DNA of 64,000 bases from positions 1,116,001 through 1,180,000 of the forward strand of contig CBDCYD010000016.1 of NCBI GenBank assembly GCA_965224045.1, written 5' to 3'. The stretch is from Tectiglobus sp965224045. GTDB taxonomy: Bacteria > Pseudomonadota > Alphaproteobacteria > Rhizobiales > Hyphomicrobiaceae. The position numbers were made by a program, and so were the translations under genes. Position 1 is the stretch's first letter, and each line of letters begins with the position of its first letter. A model generated the notes under the pieces. It saw nothing but the letters and a program-made list of their open reading frames with translations. It was not told the origin of the DNA and did not search any database. Positions 16,616 through 25,646 of this stretch are shown here, piece by piece.

Positions 16616-18136
16616 ATGAGCGACGTCGCGACCAAGCCGTCGGTTTCCAGCTTTACGTTCCGGCAGTGGCTGATCCTGTTCATGGTGCAGATGACGACAT
16701 TGCTGTTTGGCATGTCGATCACGCTCGCAAACGTGGTCTTGCCGCAAGTGCAAGGGGCGATGTCGGCGACGCAGGATCAGATTGCCTGGGTCGTCACGTT
16801 CAATCTCGTGGCCGCCGCAATTGCTACGCCGTTGACAGGATGGATGGCCAATCGCTTCGGATGGCGCACGATCCTGACGACGTCGATGATCGGCTTCACG
16901 GCGAGTTCGTTCTTATGCGGGGTTGCCACGAACCTCGAAACGCTTGTCGCCGCGCGAGTCGGACAAGGACTTTTCGGGGCGGCCGTAATGCCTCTGGGCC
17001 AGGGCATCCTGCTTTCAACCTTTCCGCGCTCCCAACATGCTTTGGTGATGATGATATGGGGTGTAGGCGGTGTCTTCGGCCCGATATTCGGGCCCGTTCT
17101 CGGCAGCTTCGTCAGCGAAGCGACGAACTGGCGTGGTGCGTTTCTGATCATCGTGCCGCCGAGCCTGCTCACCACCGTGCTCGTATGGTTCGCGCTGGCA
17201 GCGCATAACGATCGGCGCGCCGTTCGGTTCGATTGGGTCGGATTTCTTGCGCTGGCCGCGGCAGTCGGGGCTGCACAATTGATCATGGATCGGGGACAGC
17301 GTCTTGACTGGTTCGAGTCGACGGAAATCGTAATCGAGGCGCTTGTTGCCGCGGTGGGGCTTTGGATCTTCGTCGTGCACAGCCTGACCTCGGCCAATCC
17401 GCTGATCAACCCGCAAATCCTGCTCGACCGCAACTACGCCCTGGGCCTTTGTGCAATGTTCATCATCGGCATGCTGAGCTACACGCCCATGGTCCTGTTT
17501 CCCGGACTGCTCAACGACTTGCGAGGGTATCCTGAAAGCCTGATTGGGGTCCTCATAGCGGGACGCGGGTTCGGCAACCTGGCGTCGTTTGCAATCGTCG
17601 TGCAGGCAACGCGTTGGAGCCCGCGCCTGGCAATGGCAGCCGGCCTGGCGTTGCAGGCGGTTGCCGGGTTCTGGATGGCGGGCTTCGACATCAATGTGAG
17701 CAGTGCGGACATATTCTGGTCGAATGTGCTGCAGGGCTTCGGTTTCGGGCTTGCTTTCACGCCAATGTCGGTCCTGGCGTTTGCAACGCTTCCCCGCTCC
17801 CAGGTGCCTGAAGGTATGGCGCTTTTTCATCTGATGCGCAATTTCGGTTCGAGCCTGTTCATTTCGATGTCCGTTGTGCTTCTCGTGCGCTCGACGGCAG
17901 TCAATTACTCGCACCTCTCGGAAAGCATCTCGCCGTTCAATCAGGCCCTTAAGTTTCCCGAGGTCATCGGCAATTGGAACATGGGCACGCCGAGCGGCCT
18001 GATGGCGCTTGCGGGTGAGGTGCAGCGGCAGGCGGCTATGATCGGGTATATCAACGCGTTTTACTTGTTCGCATTGGCTGCTGCCGTGGCGATTCCGTTC
18101 GCGTTTTTGATGCGGGATGCGCCGAAGGGAGATTGA
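16616..18136 (+). CDS. MFS transporter, DHA2 (EmrB/QacA) family
   Basis: This 506-residue protein fits a 14-segment drug:H+ antiporter of the EmrB type. The first segment is followed by L-A-N-V-V-L-P-Q-V-Q-G-A-M-S, typical of DHA2. Motif A is G-W-M-A-N-R-F-G-W-R, and a proline-rich motif-C-like run G-P-I-F-G-P-V-L-G-S-F ends segment 5. No EmrA adaptor gene is adjacent. I chose the ATG at 16616. A 227-bp gap separates it from the previous MFS gene, so co-transcription is possible but unproven. It probably exports hydrophobic compounds. Confidence 0.88.
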   Translation: MSDVATKPSVSSFTFRQWLILFMVQMTTLLFGMSITLANVVLPQVQGAMSATQDQIAWVVTFNLVAAAIATPLTGWMANRFGWRTILTTSMIGFTASSFLCGVATNLETLVAARVGQGLFGAAVMPLGQGILLSTFPRSQHALVMMIWGVGGVFGPIFGPVLGSFVSEATNWRGAFLIIVPPSLLTTVLVWFALAAHNDRRAVRFDWVGFLALAAAVGAAQLIMDRGQRLDWFESTEIVIEALVAAVGLWIFVVHSLTSANPLINPQILLDRNYALGLCAMFIIGMLSYTPMVLFPGLLNDLRGYPESLIGVLIAGRGFGNLASFAIVVQATRWSPRLAMAAGLALQAVAGFWMAGFDINVSSADIFWSNVLQGFGFGLAFTPMSVLAFATLPRSQVPEGMALFHLMRNFGSSLFISMSVVLLVRSTAVNYSHLSESISPFNQALKFPEVIGNWNMGTPSGLMALAGEVQRQAAMIGYINAFYLFALAAAVAIPFAFLMRDAPKGD

Positions 18137-18258
18137 CGATCATGGGGCCGTGCGGTTGGACAAGCTGGTGATGGCTTGCCGGCGGGGCGTTGATCTTGTC
18201 CGGTAAAGCTGCAAGCTGTCTTCGTGTACGGGCAAAAACGAGAGCAGGCTTGGATGGA

Positions 18259-19902
18259 ATGGCGACATTCGACTACGTAATCGTCGGGGCGGGGTCGGCC
18301 GGCTGTGTTTTGGCAAATCGCTTGACGGAGGATGGCCGGTCCACGGTGTGCGTGCTCGAGGCAGGACCGGTGGATCGCAACCCTTGGATTCACATTCCCG
18401 CCGGCTTCATGAAGACGTTCTACGATCGCACGGTCAACTGGTGCTATGAGCAGGAGCCAGGACCCTACACTCAAGGCCGCAGAATCTACGCGCCGCGTGG
18501 CAAGACCCTTGGCGGATCGAGTTCGATCAACGGGCACATCATCAATCGCGGCCAGGCTGAGGATTTCAATCACTGGGCGCAACTCGGCAATCTCGGATGG
18601 TCTTATGGCGACGTGCTGCCCTACTTCAAACGAATGGAGTGTCGTATTGGTCCGGCGGATGAGACATATCGCGGTCGTGACGGCTATCTGCCGGTGAGCG
18701 ATGCGGAAATTCGACATCCTTTGGCCGATGCCTTCATCCAGGGCGCAGTCGAGCATGGAATTCCGGTCAACCCAGACTACAACGCCGGTCATCAGGAAGG
18801 TATCAACTACGCGCAACGTGCCATTTTGAACGGCCGGCGGGTCAGTGCGGCCGAAGCGTTTCTGCGACCCGCGATGCGCCGCGCAAACCTCGCGGTGCTG
18901 ACCGAGGCACATGTCACCGGGCTTGAACTGCAAGGCAAGCGCGCATCAGGTGTGCGCTACCGCAAAGGCGGTCGGGCTGGGCGAGAGACCATTGTACACG
19001 CACGGCGTGACGTCATCCTCTCAGGCGGTGCCTACAACTCGCCGCAGCTCCTGCTCTTGTCGGGCATTGGCCCGAAGAGCGAACTCGATCGCCATGGCAT
19101 AGCGGTGCGACATGCGCTCGATGGTGTCGGTGAAGGCCTGCAGGATCACTACACGTCGCGCACCGTGGCACGTGTCAAGAACATTTGCACCATGAACGAA
19201 CAGGTGCGCGGGCTCTCCCTGGTGGGTGAGGCGCTGAAGTATTTCGCAGCACGCAAGGGCATACTGGCAATGACGCCGACGTTGGTCTACTGCTTCTGGC
19301 ATTCCGGCGTGACCGCGGAGCGCTCCGACCTGCAGCTCACGTTCACGCCGGCAAGTTACATGGACGGGGTCAAGGGGAAGCTCGAACGAGAGCCGGGAAT
19401 GACCGTGCCCTCCTGGCAGCAGCGACCGGAAAGTCGCGGCTATGTGAGATTGCGGTCGGCGGATCCGTTCGCAGCGCCGGTGATCCAGTCAAACTACCTT
19501 GCAGAAGAGCTCGACCGGCGGGTGTTCGTTGCAGGTATGCGCTTGGCGCGGTCGCTCCTCAAGTCGCGGCCGCTTGCACCCTACTATGCATACGAGGCTT
19601 ATCCCGGCGACGGGGTGCAAAGCGACGACGAGTTCCTGGATGCCGGAACGCGGCGCGGTCAGACCACATTTCATCCTGGCTGCTCGTGCCGTATGGGGCC
19701 GGAGACCGACCCACTGGCCGTGGTCGACAGTCAATTGCGTGTGCACGGCATGGAGGGGTTGCGCGTCGTCGACGCGTCGATCATGCCGCGCATGATCTCG
19801 GCCAACCTCAATGCTTCGACGTTGATGATCGCAGAACGGGCATCGGATCTCATCGGCGGGCGGCAGTCTCTTAGCCCGGCCGTGCTTGAAGCGGCGGGGT
19901 GA
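18259..19902 (+). CDS. GMC family FAD-dependent oxidoreductase (choline dehydrogenase-like)
   Basis: This 547-residue GMC flavoenzyme oxidises an alcohol group. The FAD motif G-A-G-S-A-G-C-V-L-A-N-R-L starts near residue 9. GMC signature 1 (G-K-T-L-G-G-S-S-S-I-N-G) is near 81 and signature 2 (S-G-G-A-Y-N-S-P-Q-L-L-L-L-S-G-I-G-P) near 255. The C-terminal catalytic pair lies in F-H-P-G-C-S-C-R-M-G (His) and S-A-N-L-N-A-S-T (Asn). No signal peptide is present. Substrate could be choline or another primary alcohol; BetB, BetI and BetT partners are absent, which argues against a plain betA. Confidence 0.9.
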   Translation: MATFDYVIVGAGSAGCVLANRLTEDGRSTVCVLEAGPVDRNPWIHIPAGFMKTFYDRTVNWCYEQEPGPYTQGRRIYAPRGKTLGGSSSINGHIINRGQAEDFNHWAQLGNLGWSYGDVLPYFKRMECRIGPADETYRGRDGYLPVSDAEIRHPLADAFIQGAVEHGIPVNPDYNAGHQEGINYAQRAILNGRRVSAAEAFLRPAMRRANLAVLTEAHVTGLELQGKRASGVRYRKGGRAGRETIVHARRDVILSGGAYNSPQLLLLSGIGPKSELDRHGIAVRHALDGVGEGLQDHYTSRTVARVKNICTMNEQVRGLSLVGEALKYFAARKGILAMTPTLVYCFWHSGVTAERSDLQLTFTPASYMDGVKGKLEREPGMTVPSWQQRPESRGYVRLRSADPFAAPVIQSNYLAEELDRRVFVAGMRLARSLLKSRPLAPYYAYEAYPGDGVQSDDEFLDAGTRRGQTTFHPGCSCRMGPETDPLAVVDSQLRVHGMEGLRVVDASIMPRMISANLNASTLMIAERASDLIGGRQSLSPAVLEAAG

Positions 19903-19967
19903 TGTGTGCGCTTTGCCGGCTGGATGGACAGTGTCTCCCGACCCGGGGATGCGGATCTGTGGAATGA

Positions 19968-21038
19968 TTACCGAAATGCCTGAAACAGGCGTCCCCAGTT
20001 TTCGATGGCGGATTCGCGCCCCGGTGTGACCTGGATGGTGAACTGGGTATAGCCGGCATCGCGCAGGTTTGCGATGCGTTCCTTCAGGACGATCTCGGTT
20101 GCAGTGAAACTGGTGTCGCGAATGAGTTCCGCTGTGACGAACGGGTGCTCTTCGGGCTTCACGAACATCAGGTGGCCGCGGTGGTTCATAAGATACTTTG
20201 CATCGTCAGGCTCGAACTTCTTGGCAATTTCGACGTAGGCATGCACGGCTTCGGCGGCGGCTTCAGGGATGGCGCTCGAGTTGGGCAAGCCGGCGATAGC
20301 TTCGTCCGCGGCGCGATGCAGGATGACCGCGGCACGCGGTCCCGCTTCGGCCATGGCGCGCTCTGAATCGAATGGTTCGCCTTCCTCAAGTACGCAGCCA
20401 AGGGCGAAGGCATTGGCTGGGAGGCTGGCTAAGGAGTGGCCGGCCGCCGTCCAGGCATCCTGCATTGCCTTCAATGTCGTGGTGCCATAATTGACGTCAC
20501 CAATGAAGTTGAGCCAGCCGGCGTTGAGTTTTGCTGTCAGGGCACGCGAGCGCGGTCCGTAGGCGGACACGTGCAATGGAACCGGGTCCCGGGTGTTGAT
20601 CAACCCGAGTTCGGGATTGAGAAAACGGATCTTGCGATGCTTTCCTTCGAACTCGGTTTCAACAATTTCATCGGCAAGAAGGCCGTAAACGACGCGAATG
20701 TAGTCTTCCATAGCCGCGAGCTTCATCGCTCCGAGGCCCATCGCGCGGCGACCGGTGAAACCGGTGCCGACACCGAAATCGATGCGCCCGGGGGCAAGCT
20801 GGTTGAGCGATGCCAATGCGTTTGCCGCAACCGGTGCGATCCGGTTGGTTGGGATAAGGACGCCGGTTCCGAGGCGGATGCGCCGGGTTTTGACGGCTGC
20901 AGCACCCATCGCAACGAAGCAATCCGCGCTCAGCATCTGTGTGTCGTAGAACCAGGCGTTTGAAAAACCGAGTTCTTCGGCGCGCTGGATGACTTTCCAC
21001 GAGTCCGCGGAAGTTGCCACGGCGATCCCGAAATCCAT
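19968..21038 (-). CDS. LLM-class flavin-dependent oxidoreductase (luciferase-like)
   Basis: This 356-residue protein has the TIM-barrel pattern of the luciferase-like monooxygenase/F420 reductase superfamily: M-D-F-G-I-A at the start, G-F-S-N-A-W-F-Y-D-T-Q near 28, R-L-G-T-G-V near 56 and R-I-D-F-G-V-G-T-G-F near 88. Members use FMN or F420 to oxidise small organics. It is followed 12 bp upstream in coordinate order by the DadA-like gene on the same strand, so they share a transcript with this gene downstream. The cofactor cannot be chosen from sequence by eye, and the substrate is unknown. Confidence 0.85.
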   Translation of the reverse strand: MDFGIAVATSADSWKVIQRAEELGFSNAWFYDTQMLSADCFVAMGAAAVKTRRIRLGTGVLIPTNRIAPVAANALASLNQLAPGRIDFGVGTGFTGRRAMGLGAMKLAAMEDYIRVVYGLLADEIVETEFEGKHRKIRFLNPELGLINTRDPVPLHVSAYGPRSRALTAKLNAGWLNFIGDVNYGTTTLKAMQDAWTAAGHSLASLPANAFALGCVLEEGEPFDSERAMAEAGPRAAVILHRAADEAIAGLPNSSAIPEAAAEAVHAYVEIAKKFEPDDAKYLMNHRGHLMFVKPEEHPFVTAELIRDTSFTATEIVLKERIANLRDAGYTQFTIQVTPGRESAIENWGRLFQAFR

Positions 21039-21049
21039 AACAATCCTCC

Positions 21050-22312
21050 TCAGTCGAAGCGTCCTACGCGATAGGGCGCCATGTCGATGTTGGGCGTGCG
21101 GCCGGAAATCAGGTCCGCCGTCAGGCGTCCGATCTTGGGGCCGGACGTGAGGCCGATGTGATGGGTGCCAAAGGCGAAGTAGACGCCGGGTGCATTCCGA
21201 CTTTCGCCAATGAAGGGGAGGCTGTCGACGGGGGCGGGCCGGTGCCCGAGCCAGCTTTCGGTGTCATCGGGCCGCCAGTCAAGTTGGGGGTAAAGCGCGC
21301 GCATGCGTTTCTCGATCAGGCGGAGAGGCGCTTTCGACGGGCCCGCTTCAAGGCCACCGAATTCGGCCAGTCCGGCGCAACGGATGCCAGCGTCCATGGG
21401 CGTTGCAACGAGTTTGGCATCCGACAGCATGTAGGGGACCGGCGGTTTGTAGGGCGCGTTCTTGAAGACGACGTGGTAGCCACGTTCGCTTTCCAGAGGG
21501 GTGCGGTGGCCGAGCCTTTCAGCCAGGCGGCGAGACCAGGCGCCGGCAGAAAGGACGACGCGATCGTAACGGCGTGTCTCGCCCTGGGTTTCTATGACGA
21601 TGCTGCCGGCGTTGGCGGGTTTGATGTCCTCGACCGTGGTCCGCCAGAACGTTCCGCCCTGGCTGAGAAATGCCTGCGTGAGCGCTGCTACGTAACGGCC
21701 GGGATCCGTGACCCAGCCATGGTCCTGCATGAACACGCCGAACTGGTAATGCTCGCCAAGGTGCGGATCATCGGCGATCAGCTCAGCGCGTGACTTTTCA
21801 ACCCACTGGAAGCCGTGTTCGCGGCGCAGCATGAACGCAAACGGCTCTGCCTCAAAGGCGGCCCTGCTGGTAAACAGGTATGCATACGGGCCTTGCTGGA
21901 GGAACTCCGCGGCCGGTGTGCCGCGGGCGAGCGCAAGGTGCTGATCGACAGTGTCGCCGCAGATATGCACTAGGCCCTGGGCAATTTCACGAACTTTGGG
22001 TTCACTGCCGTTTCGTAGATACGGCAAGATGTATGGCAGCAGGCGCGGCAAATAACTCCAGCGCACGAAGAGTGGGCTGTCCGGGTTGAACAGCATCGAC
22101 GGGATTTTCTTTAGGAGACCCGGTACGACCACGGGCACGATTGAGGCGCTGGCAAGGACACCGGCGTTGCCGTAGCTCGCCTGCTCGGGTCCGCCCGGTT
22201 CGAAGCGATCGATCAGTTCGACAGCATGGCCGTCGCGGCGCAGCCAGCTCGCCGCCGAAACGCCTAGTATGCCGCATCCGACGACGGCGATAGAATGCTG
22301 ATCTGCTGTCAC
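21050..22312 (-). CDS. FAD-dependent oxidoreductase, D-amino-acid dehydrogenase (DadA)-like
   Basis: This 420-residue DAO-superfamily flavoprotein has the FAD motif V-V-G-C-G-I-L-G-V-S-A-A near residue 9, then Q-A-S-Y-G-N-A-G-V, typical of DadA. The C-terminal G-H-R-P-A-P-V-D-S-L-P and F-A-F-G-T-H-H-I-G-L-T-S-G-P close the fold. Such enzymes deaminate D-amino acids or N-methyl amino acids and pass electrons to the respiratory chain. It sits in a leftward cluster of LLM, DadA-like, FAD monooxygenase, DMT transporter and aspartate dehydrogenase genes. The cluster is compatible with amino-acid-derived substrate catabolism, but the substrate is unproven. Confidence 0.86.
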   Translation of the reverse strand: MTADQHSIAVVGCGILGVSAASWLRRDGHAVELIDRFEPGGPEQASYGNAGVLASASIVPVVVPGLLKKIPSMLFNPDSPLFVRWSYLPRLLPYILPYLRNGSEPKVREIAQGLVHICGDTVDQHLALARGTPAAEFLQQGPYAYLFTSRAAFEAEPFAFMLRREHGFQWVEKSRAELIADDPHLGEHYQFGVFMQDHGWVTDPGRYVAALTQAFLSQGGTFWRTTVEDIKPANAGSIVIETQGETRRYDRVVLSAGAWSRRLAERLGHRTPLESERGYHVVFKNAPYKPPVPYMLSDAKLVATPMDAGIRCAGLAEFGGLEAGPSKAPLRLIEKRMRALYPQLDWRPDDTESWLGHRPAPVDSLPFIGESRNAPGVYFAFGTHHIGLTSGPKIGRLTADLISGRTPNIDMAPYRVGRFD

Positions 22313-22348
22313 GTCAACGTCTCTCCTCGCACTGTCTGCTCATTGGTG

Positions 22349-23626
22349 TCACGCGGGATTAGGTCCTGGCGCTGGCACGATGGATGGTCTGGCATTCAGT
22401 TGATCCTTGTCGAAACCCGCAAGGGCCTTGTACTTGTCGGCGATCGCGGCACGTTCGTCGTGGCTTGCGACATTTTCTATGTCATCAAATCCGTGGGGTG
22501 CGCGTTGCTCGATCAGGTCCATGACCTCGTCCGGGCCGCTTGCGCGGTTGGCGGTGACGATCTTGGCCGTCGCAGGGCGGCGCTCTGCCTCATAGGCGGC
22601 CAGAGCATCGTGGGAGGGCCCATGTTCCAGAATGGCACGCGTCATCGTGCGGGCATCGAGGATTGCTTGTGAGGCACCGTTAGACCCGATCGGGTACATC
22701 GGATGGGCGGCATCGCCGAGCAGCGTCATACGATTGCGGGTCCACCGTGGGAGTGGATCGCGATCGACCATGGGGTATTCGTAGACATGCTCGCAGGCGC
22801 TGATCAGGGCGGGGACGTCGAGCCAGTCGAAGCGCCATTCGGCAAAGGCTGGGAGGAAGTCATCGAAATTGCCTGGGCGGTTCCAGTCTTCCCGGCGCCA
22901 GGGGTGGTCTGCGTCGAACTTGAGCTCTGCGATCCAGTTGATGAGTGCCGTGCCGTCACCCGAGATATCCGCCGCGATTGGATAGGTGACGAATTTCTGC
23001 CGGCTATGGCCGACCATGGCCATGGTCGCGCCGGTGAGAAACGGTTTTGCGATCGTGATGCCGCGCCACAGGATGGCGCCGTTCCAGACCGGTGGACCTT
23101 CGTCGGGAAAAAGTCTGTTGCGGGCTGCCGAGTGAATGCCATCGGCAGCGATCAGGAGAGCGCCCGTGGCTGTGGTTCGGGTATTTCCGGTCTGACGGTC
23201 GACAAAGCTGGCCGTGACGTCGTGCTCCGTATCTTCCCAGTCTTTCAGGTGGTGCCCGAGTTGCACCGCATCCGCCCCGAGGCGTTCGCATACGGCATCG
23301 AAGAGCAGCATCTGCAGGCGGCCGCGATGGACCGAGTATTGCGGCCAGTTGTAGCCGGCATGCCGGCCGCGTGGTTCTGACCAGATGGCCTTGCCGTGCT
23401 TGGAAAAATACGTGAGTTCGGCCGTTGCAACGGCGCTTTCGGCAAGGCGCGGATCGAGCCCCAATTCAGCGAGTTCGCGGGCCGCGTGCGGCAAGACATT
23501 GATGCCGACGCCAAGCGGCTGGATGTCATCGACGCTCTCGTAGACTTGTGACCTGACGCCGATTTGATGCAAGCTGAGCGCAAGCGTCAGGCCGCCTATG
23601 CCTGCACCAACAATCAATACCTTCAT
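22349..23626 (-). CDS. FAD-dependent aromatic monooxygenase (salicylate hydroxylase-like)
   Basis: This 425-residue group A flavin monooxygenase has the N-terminal G-A-G-I-G-G-L-T-L-A-L-S near residue 7 and the second FAD motif L-L-G-D-A-A-H-P-M-Y-P-I-G-S-N-G near 300. These enzymes hydroxylate aromatic rings with NAD(P)H and O2. N-terminal relatedness to 3-hydroxybenzoate 6-hydroxylase or salicylate hydroxylase types is likely but not decisive. The gene ends 36 bp before the DadA-like gene begins and starts 25 bp after the DMT transporter stop, so it lies mid-operon. No ring-cleavage dioxygenase is nearby. Confidence 0.87.
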   Translation of the reverse strand: MKVLIVGAGIGGLTLALSLHQIGVRSQVYESVDDIQPLGVGINVLPHAARELAELGLDPRLAESAVATAELTYFSKHGKAIWSEPRGRHAGYNWPQYSVHRGRLQMLLFDAVCERLGADAVQLGHHLKDWEDTEHDVTASFVDRQTGNTRTTATGALLIAADGIHSAARNRLFPDEGPPVWNGAILWRGITIAKPFLTGATMAMVGHSRQKFVTYPIAADISGDGTALINWIAELKFDADHPWRREDWNRPGNFDDFLPAFAEWRFDWLDVPALISACEHVYEYPMVDRDPLPRWTRNRMTLLGDAAHPMYPIGSNGASQAILDARTMTRAILEHGPSHDALAAYEAERRPATAKIVTANRASGPDEVMDLIEQRAPHGFDDIENVASHDERAAIADKYKALAGFDKDQLNARPSIVPAPGPNPA

Positions 23627-23651
23627 GCGTTCCCTTTAGTCGGTTTGTCAT

Positions 23652-24533
23652 TCATCCCGTCTGGCTTCCGAGGATGACCAGTATAACGCCGCTGACGACA
23701 AGCGCGATCGTGCCAATCGTTCGCCAGTTGAGATTTTCGCGCCGGAACACGAGGATCGCAAGCAACAGAGCGAACACGGGTGAGCTTGCAACGATTGGAG
23801 ATACGACGATGACCTGACCTGTTGCGAGCGCAACGTTGAGGGCATAAACACCGCCCGCGCTTGTCAGGCCGGACATCAGGAACCAGAACGCCTCGCGCGG
23901 TTTGCAGTTCCATCGCTCGCCAGTTGCAAGAAACCGCGTGGTTAGAAGCACCAGTGCGACGGTTGAAGCGACAAGGCCGGCGAAAACCGGATTGGGTACT
24001 TCGGCGAAACCGATCTTGGTGATGGCGTGGGCAAGTGCACGAAAGCCCGCGGCACCGAGTGGCAACAGCAAGGCCCAGAGCGGCCAGGCCTGAGCAATGC
24101 CTCGCGGACGGATGGCGCTGAGGAGAATTCCGGCGACGACACCGGCTGTGCCGATGGCGGTCTGTTTGGTCAATGGTTCGCCGAGGAGGAACACGGCGAA
24201 TGTGGCCGCGAAGACCGGCCCGCTGGCCGAGATGCCGGCATTGAGCGTCGGGCCGAGCCGCTTGATGCCTTCGACCCATAGCGTGATGGACAGCGTCGGA
24301 CGAATGAGGCCGGTAAGCATGAAAAGCAATGTTGCACCGGTCAGCCAGTAGGCCGGCGAAATTGTGAAGGGGGCTGCCAGCCAATGTGCCGCCGCAGTCG
24401 TCGCAACAATGATGATGGTCGCTGCTCTTGCGTTTGACTGTGAAAGGCCGAGGTGCTGCACATGCGCCGACAACGCGAACAGAAAGGCAGCCACCAGCGC
24501 AAAAGCAATCGCTTGGACGGGAGCCGCGCTCAT
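23652..24533 (-). CDS. EamA/DMT-superfamily transporter
   Basis: This 293-residue membrane protein has ten hydrophobic segments in two EamA repeats. The internal duplication is visible: P-V-F-A-A-T-F-A-V-F-L-L-G-E-P ends the first half and P-V-F-A-L-L-L-A-I-L-V-F-R-R-E the second, matching the conserved P-x-x-A-x-x-x-x-x-x-x-x-x-E element. DMT carriers export or import metabolites such as amino acids. The start at 24533 is the first ATG. It lies 56 bp downstream of the aspartate dehydrogenase stop, in the same operon direction, so it may move a product or substrate of those enzymes. Confidence 0.86.
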   Translation of the reverse strand: MSAAPVQAIAFALVAAFLFALSAHVQHLGLSQSNARAATIIIVATTAAAHWLAAPFTISPAYWLTGATLLFMLTGLIRPTLSITLWVEGIKRLGPTLNAGISASGPVFAATFAVFLLGEPLTKQTAIGTAGVVAGILLSAIRPRGIAQAWPLWALLLPLGAAGFRALAHAITKIGFAEVPNPVFAGLVASTVALVLLTTRFLATGERWNCKPREAFWFLMSGLTSAGGVYALNVALATGQVIVVSPIVASSPVFALLLAILVFRRENLNWRTIGTIALVVSGVILVILGSQTG

Positions 24534-24589
24534 GCGGAAGGGTCCGGTCTGTCAGCCACCACAGTTCCCACGGCCGTGAAGCTAAGCCT

Positions 24590-25408
24590 TCATGTGCCCG
24601 CCACCATCGGAGCGGTGACGCGGGTGAGAGTGGCAATTACGCTTTGCGCAACGATGCGGCCGGTGCGCGGGTTTTCCTCTGACGGAATGTTGCGGATGGT
24701 CATAGTCGCATCGCCGGAGTCGGATCGGATGGTGACGGACTGAATGTTCCGGTCAACCGCCGGGTCAGCCCAGACCTCGACGGTCGTGCGTTCCGGCCCG
24801 ATGCCGGCGAGCGCCAATGCAGCCGCGACGTTGACGTTGGCCGGGAAGCCGCGGGCGGCTTCCAAGGCGTTGCCGCTGAAAACGCACTTTGCTTCAGTAA
24901 GATCCTCGACGGAGATGTTGTTGTTTACAAGATGAGGTGCGCCGGCGAGGCCGCGTGGTGGCTTCCTGGTTTGCAGGACCACGCTTTCGATTTGGCCGAC
25001 GGCCATGGCGCGGACTGTGTCGAGGCCCACGATCGCACCTGTCGGAACAACGATCTGCGCGCCGCTTTGGCGGGCGCGGTCGACGAGATCCATGTTGTCG
25101 AGCAGGGCTGCAACGGAAAGTGGCATGAAGGTGCGACCGCCATCGATTGCCGGTTCGGCGACCTGGCGAAATACGGCTGCTGGCGTGCAGTCGACGACAA
25201 TGTCCGCTTTTTCGGGCAGGTCGGACAAGCCAGTGACCTGCGGCGGCGTCTTGAACTCAGAGACGGCTGCATGCGCTTTGTCATTGTCGCGAGAGGCGAC
25301 GGCTGCAAGCGTAAGGCCATCAATCGCATCGGCGTCGAGATAGCGCGCAACACGCAGGCCGATCACGCCGAGCCCGGCTATGGCAACTTTGGTTTTGGCG
25401 CGAGGCAT
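24590..25408 (-). CDS. Aspartate dehydrogenase-like NAD(P) enzyme (NadX family)
   Basis: This protein of about 272 residues has an N-terminal Rossmann fold (V-A-I-A-G-L-G-V-I-G-L-R-V-A near residue 7) and the C-terminal DUF108 aspartate dehydrogenase domain. V-V-P-T-G-A-I-V-G-L-D near 122 and F-P-A-N-V-N-V-A-A-A-L near 190 are family blocks. NadX converts L-aspartate to iminoaspartate for NAD synthesis; relatives in catabolic clusters act in the opposite, reductive or deaminating sense. No nadA or nadC is present here, so a catabolic role seems more likely. I chose the ATG at 25408. It is transcribed divergently from the gamma-glutamyltransferase gene. Confidence 0.82.
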   Translation of the reverse strand: MPRAKTKVAIAGLGVIGLRVARYLDADAIDGLTLAAVASRDNDKAHAAVSEFKTPPQVTGLSDLPEKADIVVDCTPAAVFRQVAEPAIDGGRTFMPLSVAALLDNMDLVDRARQSGAQIVVPTGAIVGLDTVRAMAVGQIESVVLQTRKPPRGLAGAPHLVNNNISVEDLTEAKCVFSGNALEAARGFPANVNVAAALALAGIGPERTTVEVWADPAVDRNIQSVTIRSDSGDATMTIRNIPSEENPRTGRIVAQSVIATLTRVTAPMVAGT

Positions 25409-25646
25409 TCTGGGTGTGTCCTGTGAGTTGTGCCAACGGAAGGGGAGCGAAATCTGCGGAATGGCTTTAAACACGGCTGTGTTTGCACCAATTCACCGAG
25501 GGTTCGGCCCCGGAGCGTGGTTTCGCCATCTTCCACCGGAATGCATCCTGTGCCAAGTTTCCCTGCGAGCATACCCGCAATGTGATTGTGCGCGAACGTC
25601 GGGGTCAAGCAACAACCAGCTCCGCCGACCAACTGGAGAAAGCACG

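Noticed and set aside
16392..16619. A 75-codon plus-strand frame filling the gap between the two MFS genes, ending in an ATGA overlap
   Set aside because: It starts with GTG lacking a ribosome site and codes a low-complexity, Arg-rich peptide without a family. A minus-strand frame covers the same place equally well.
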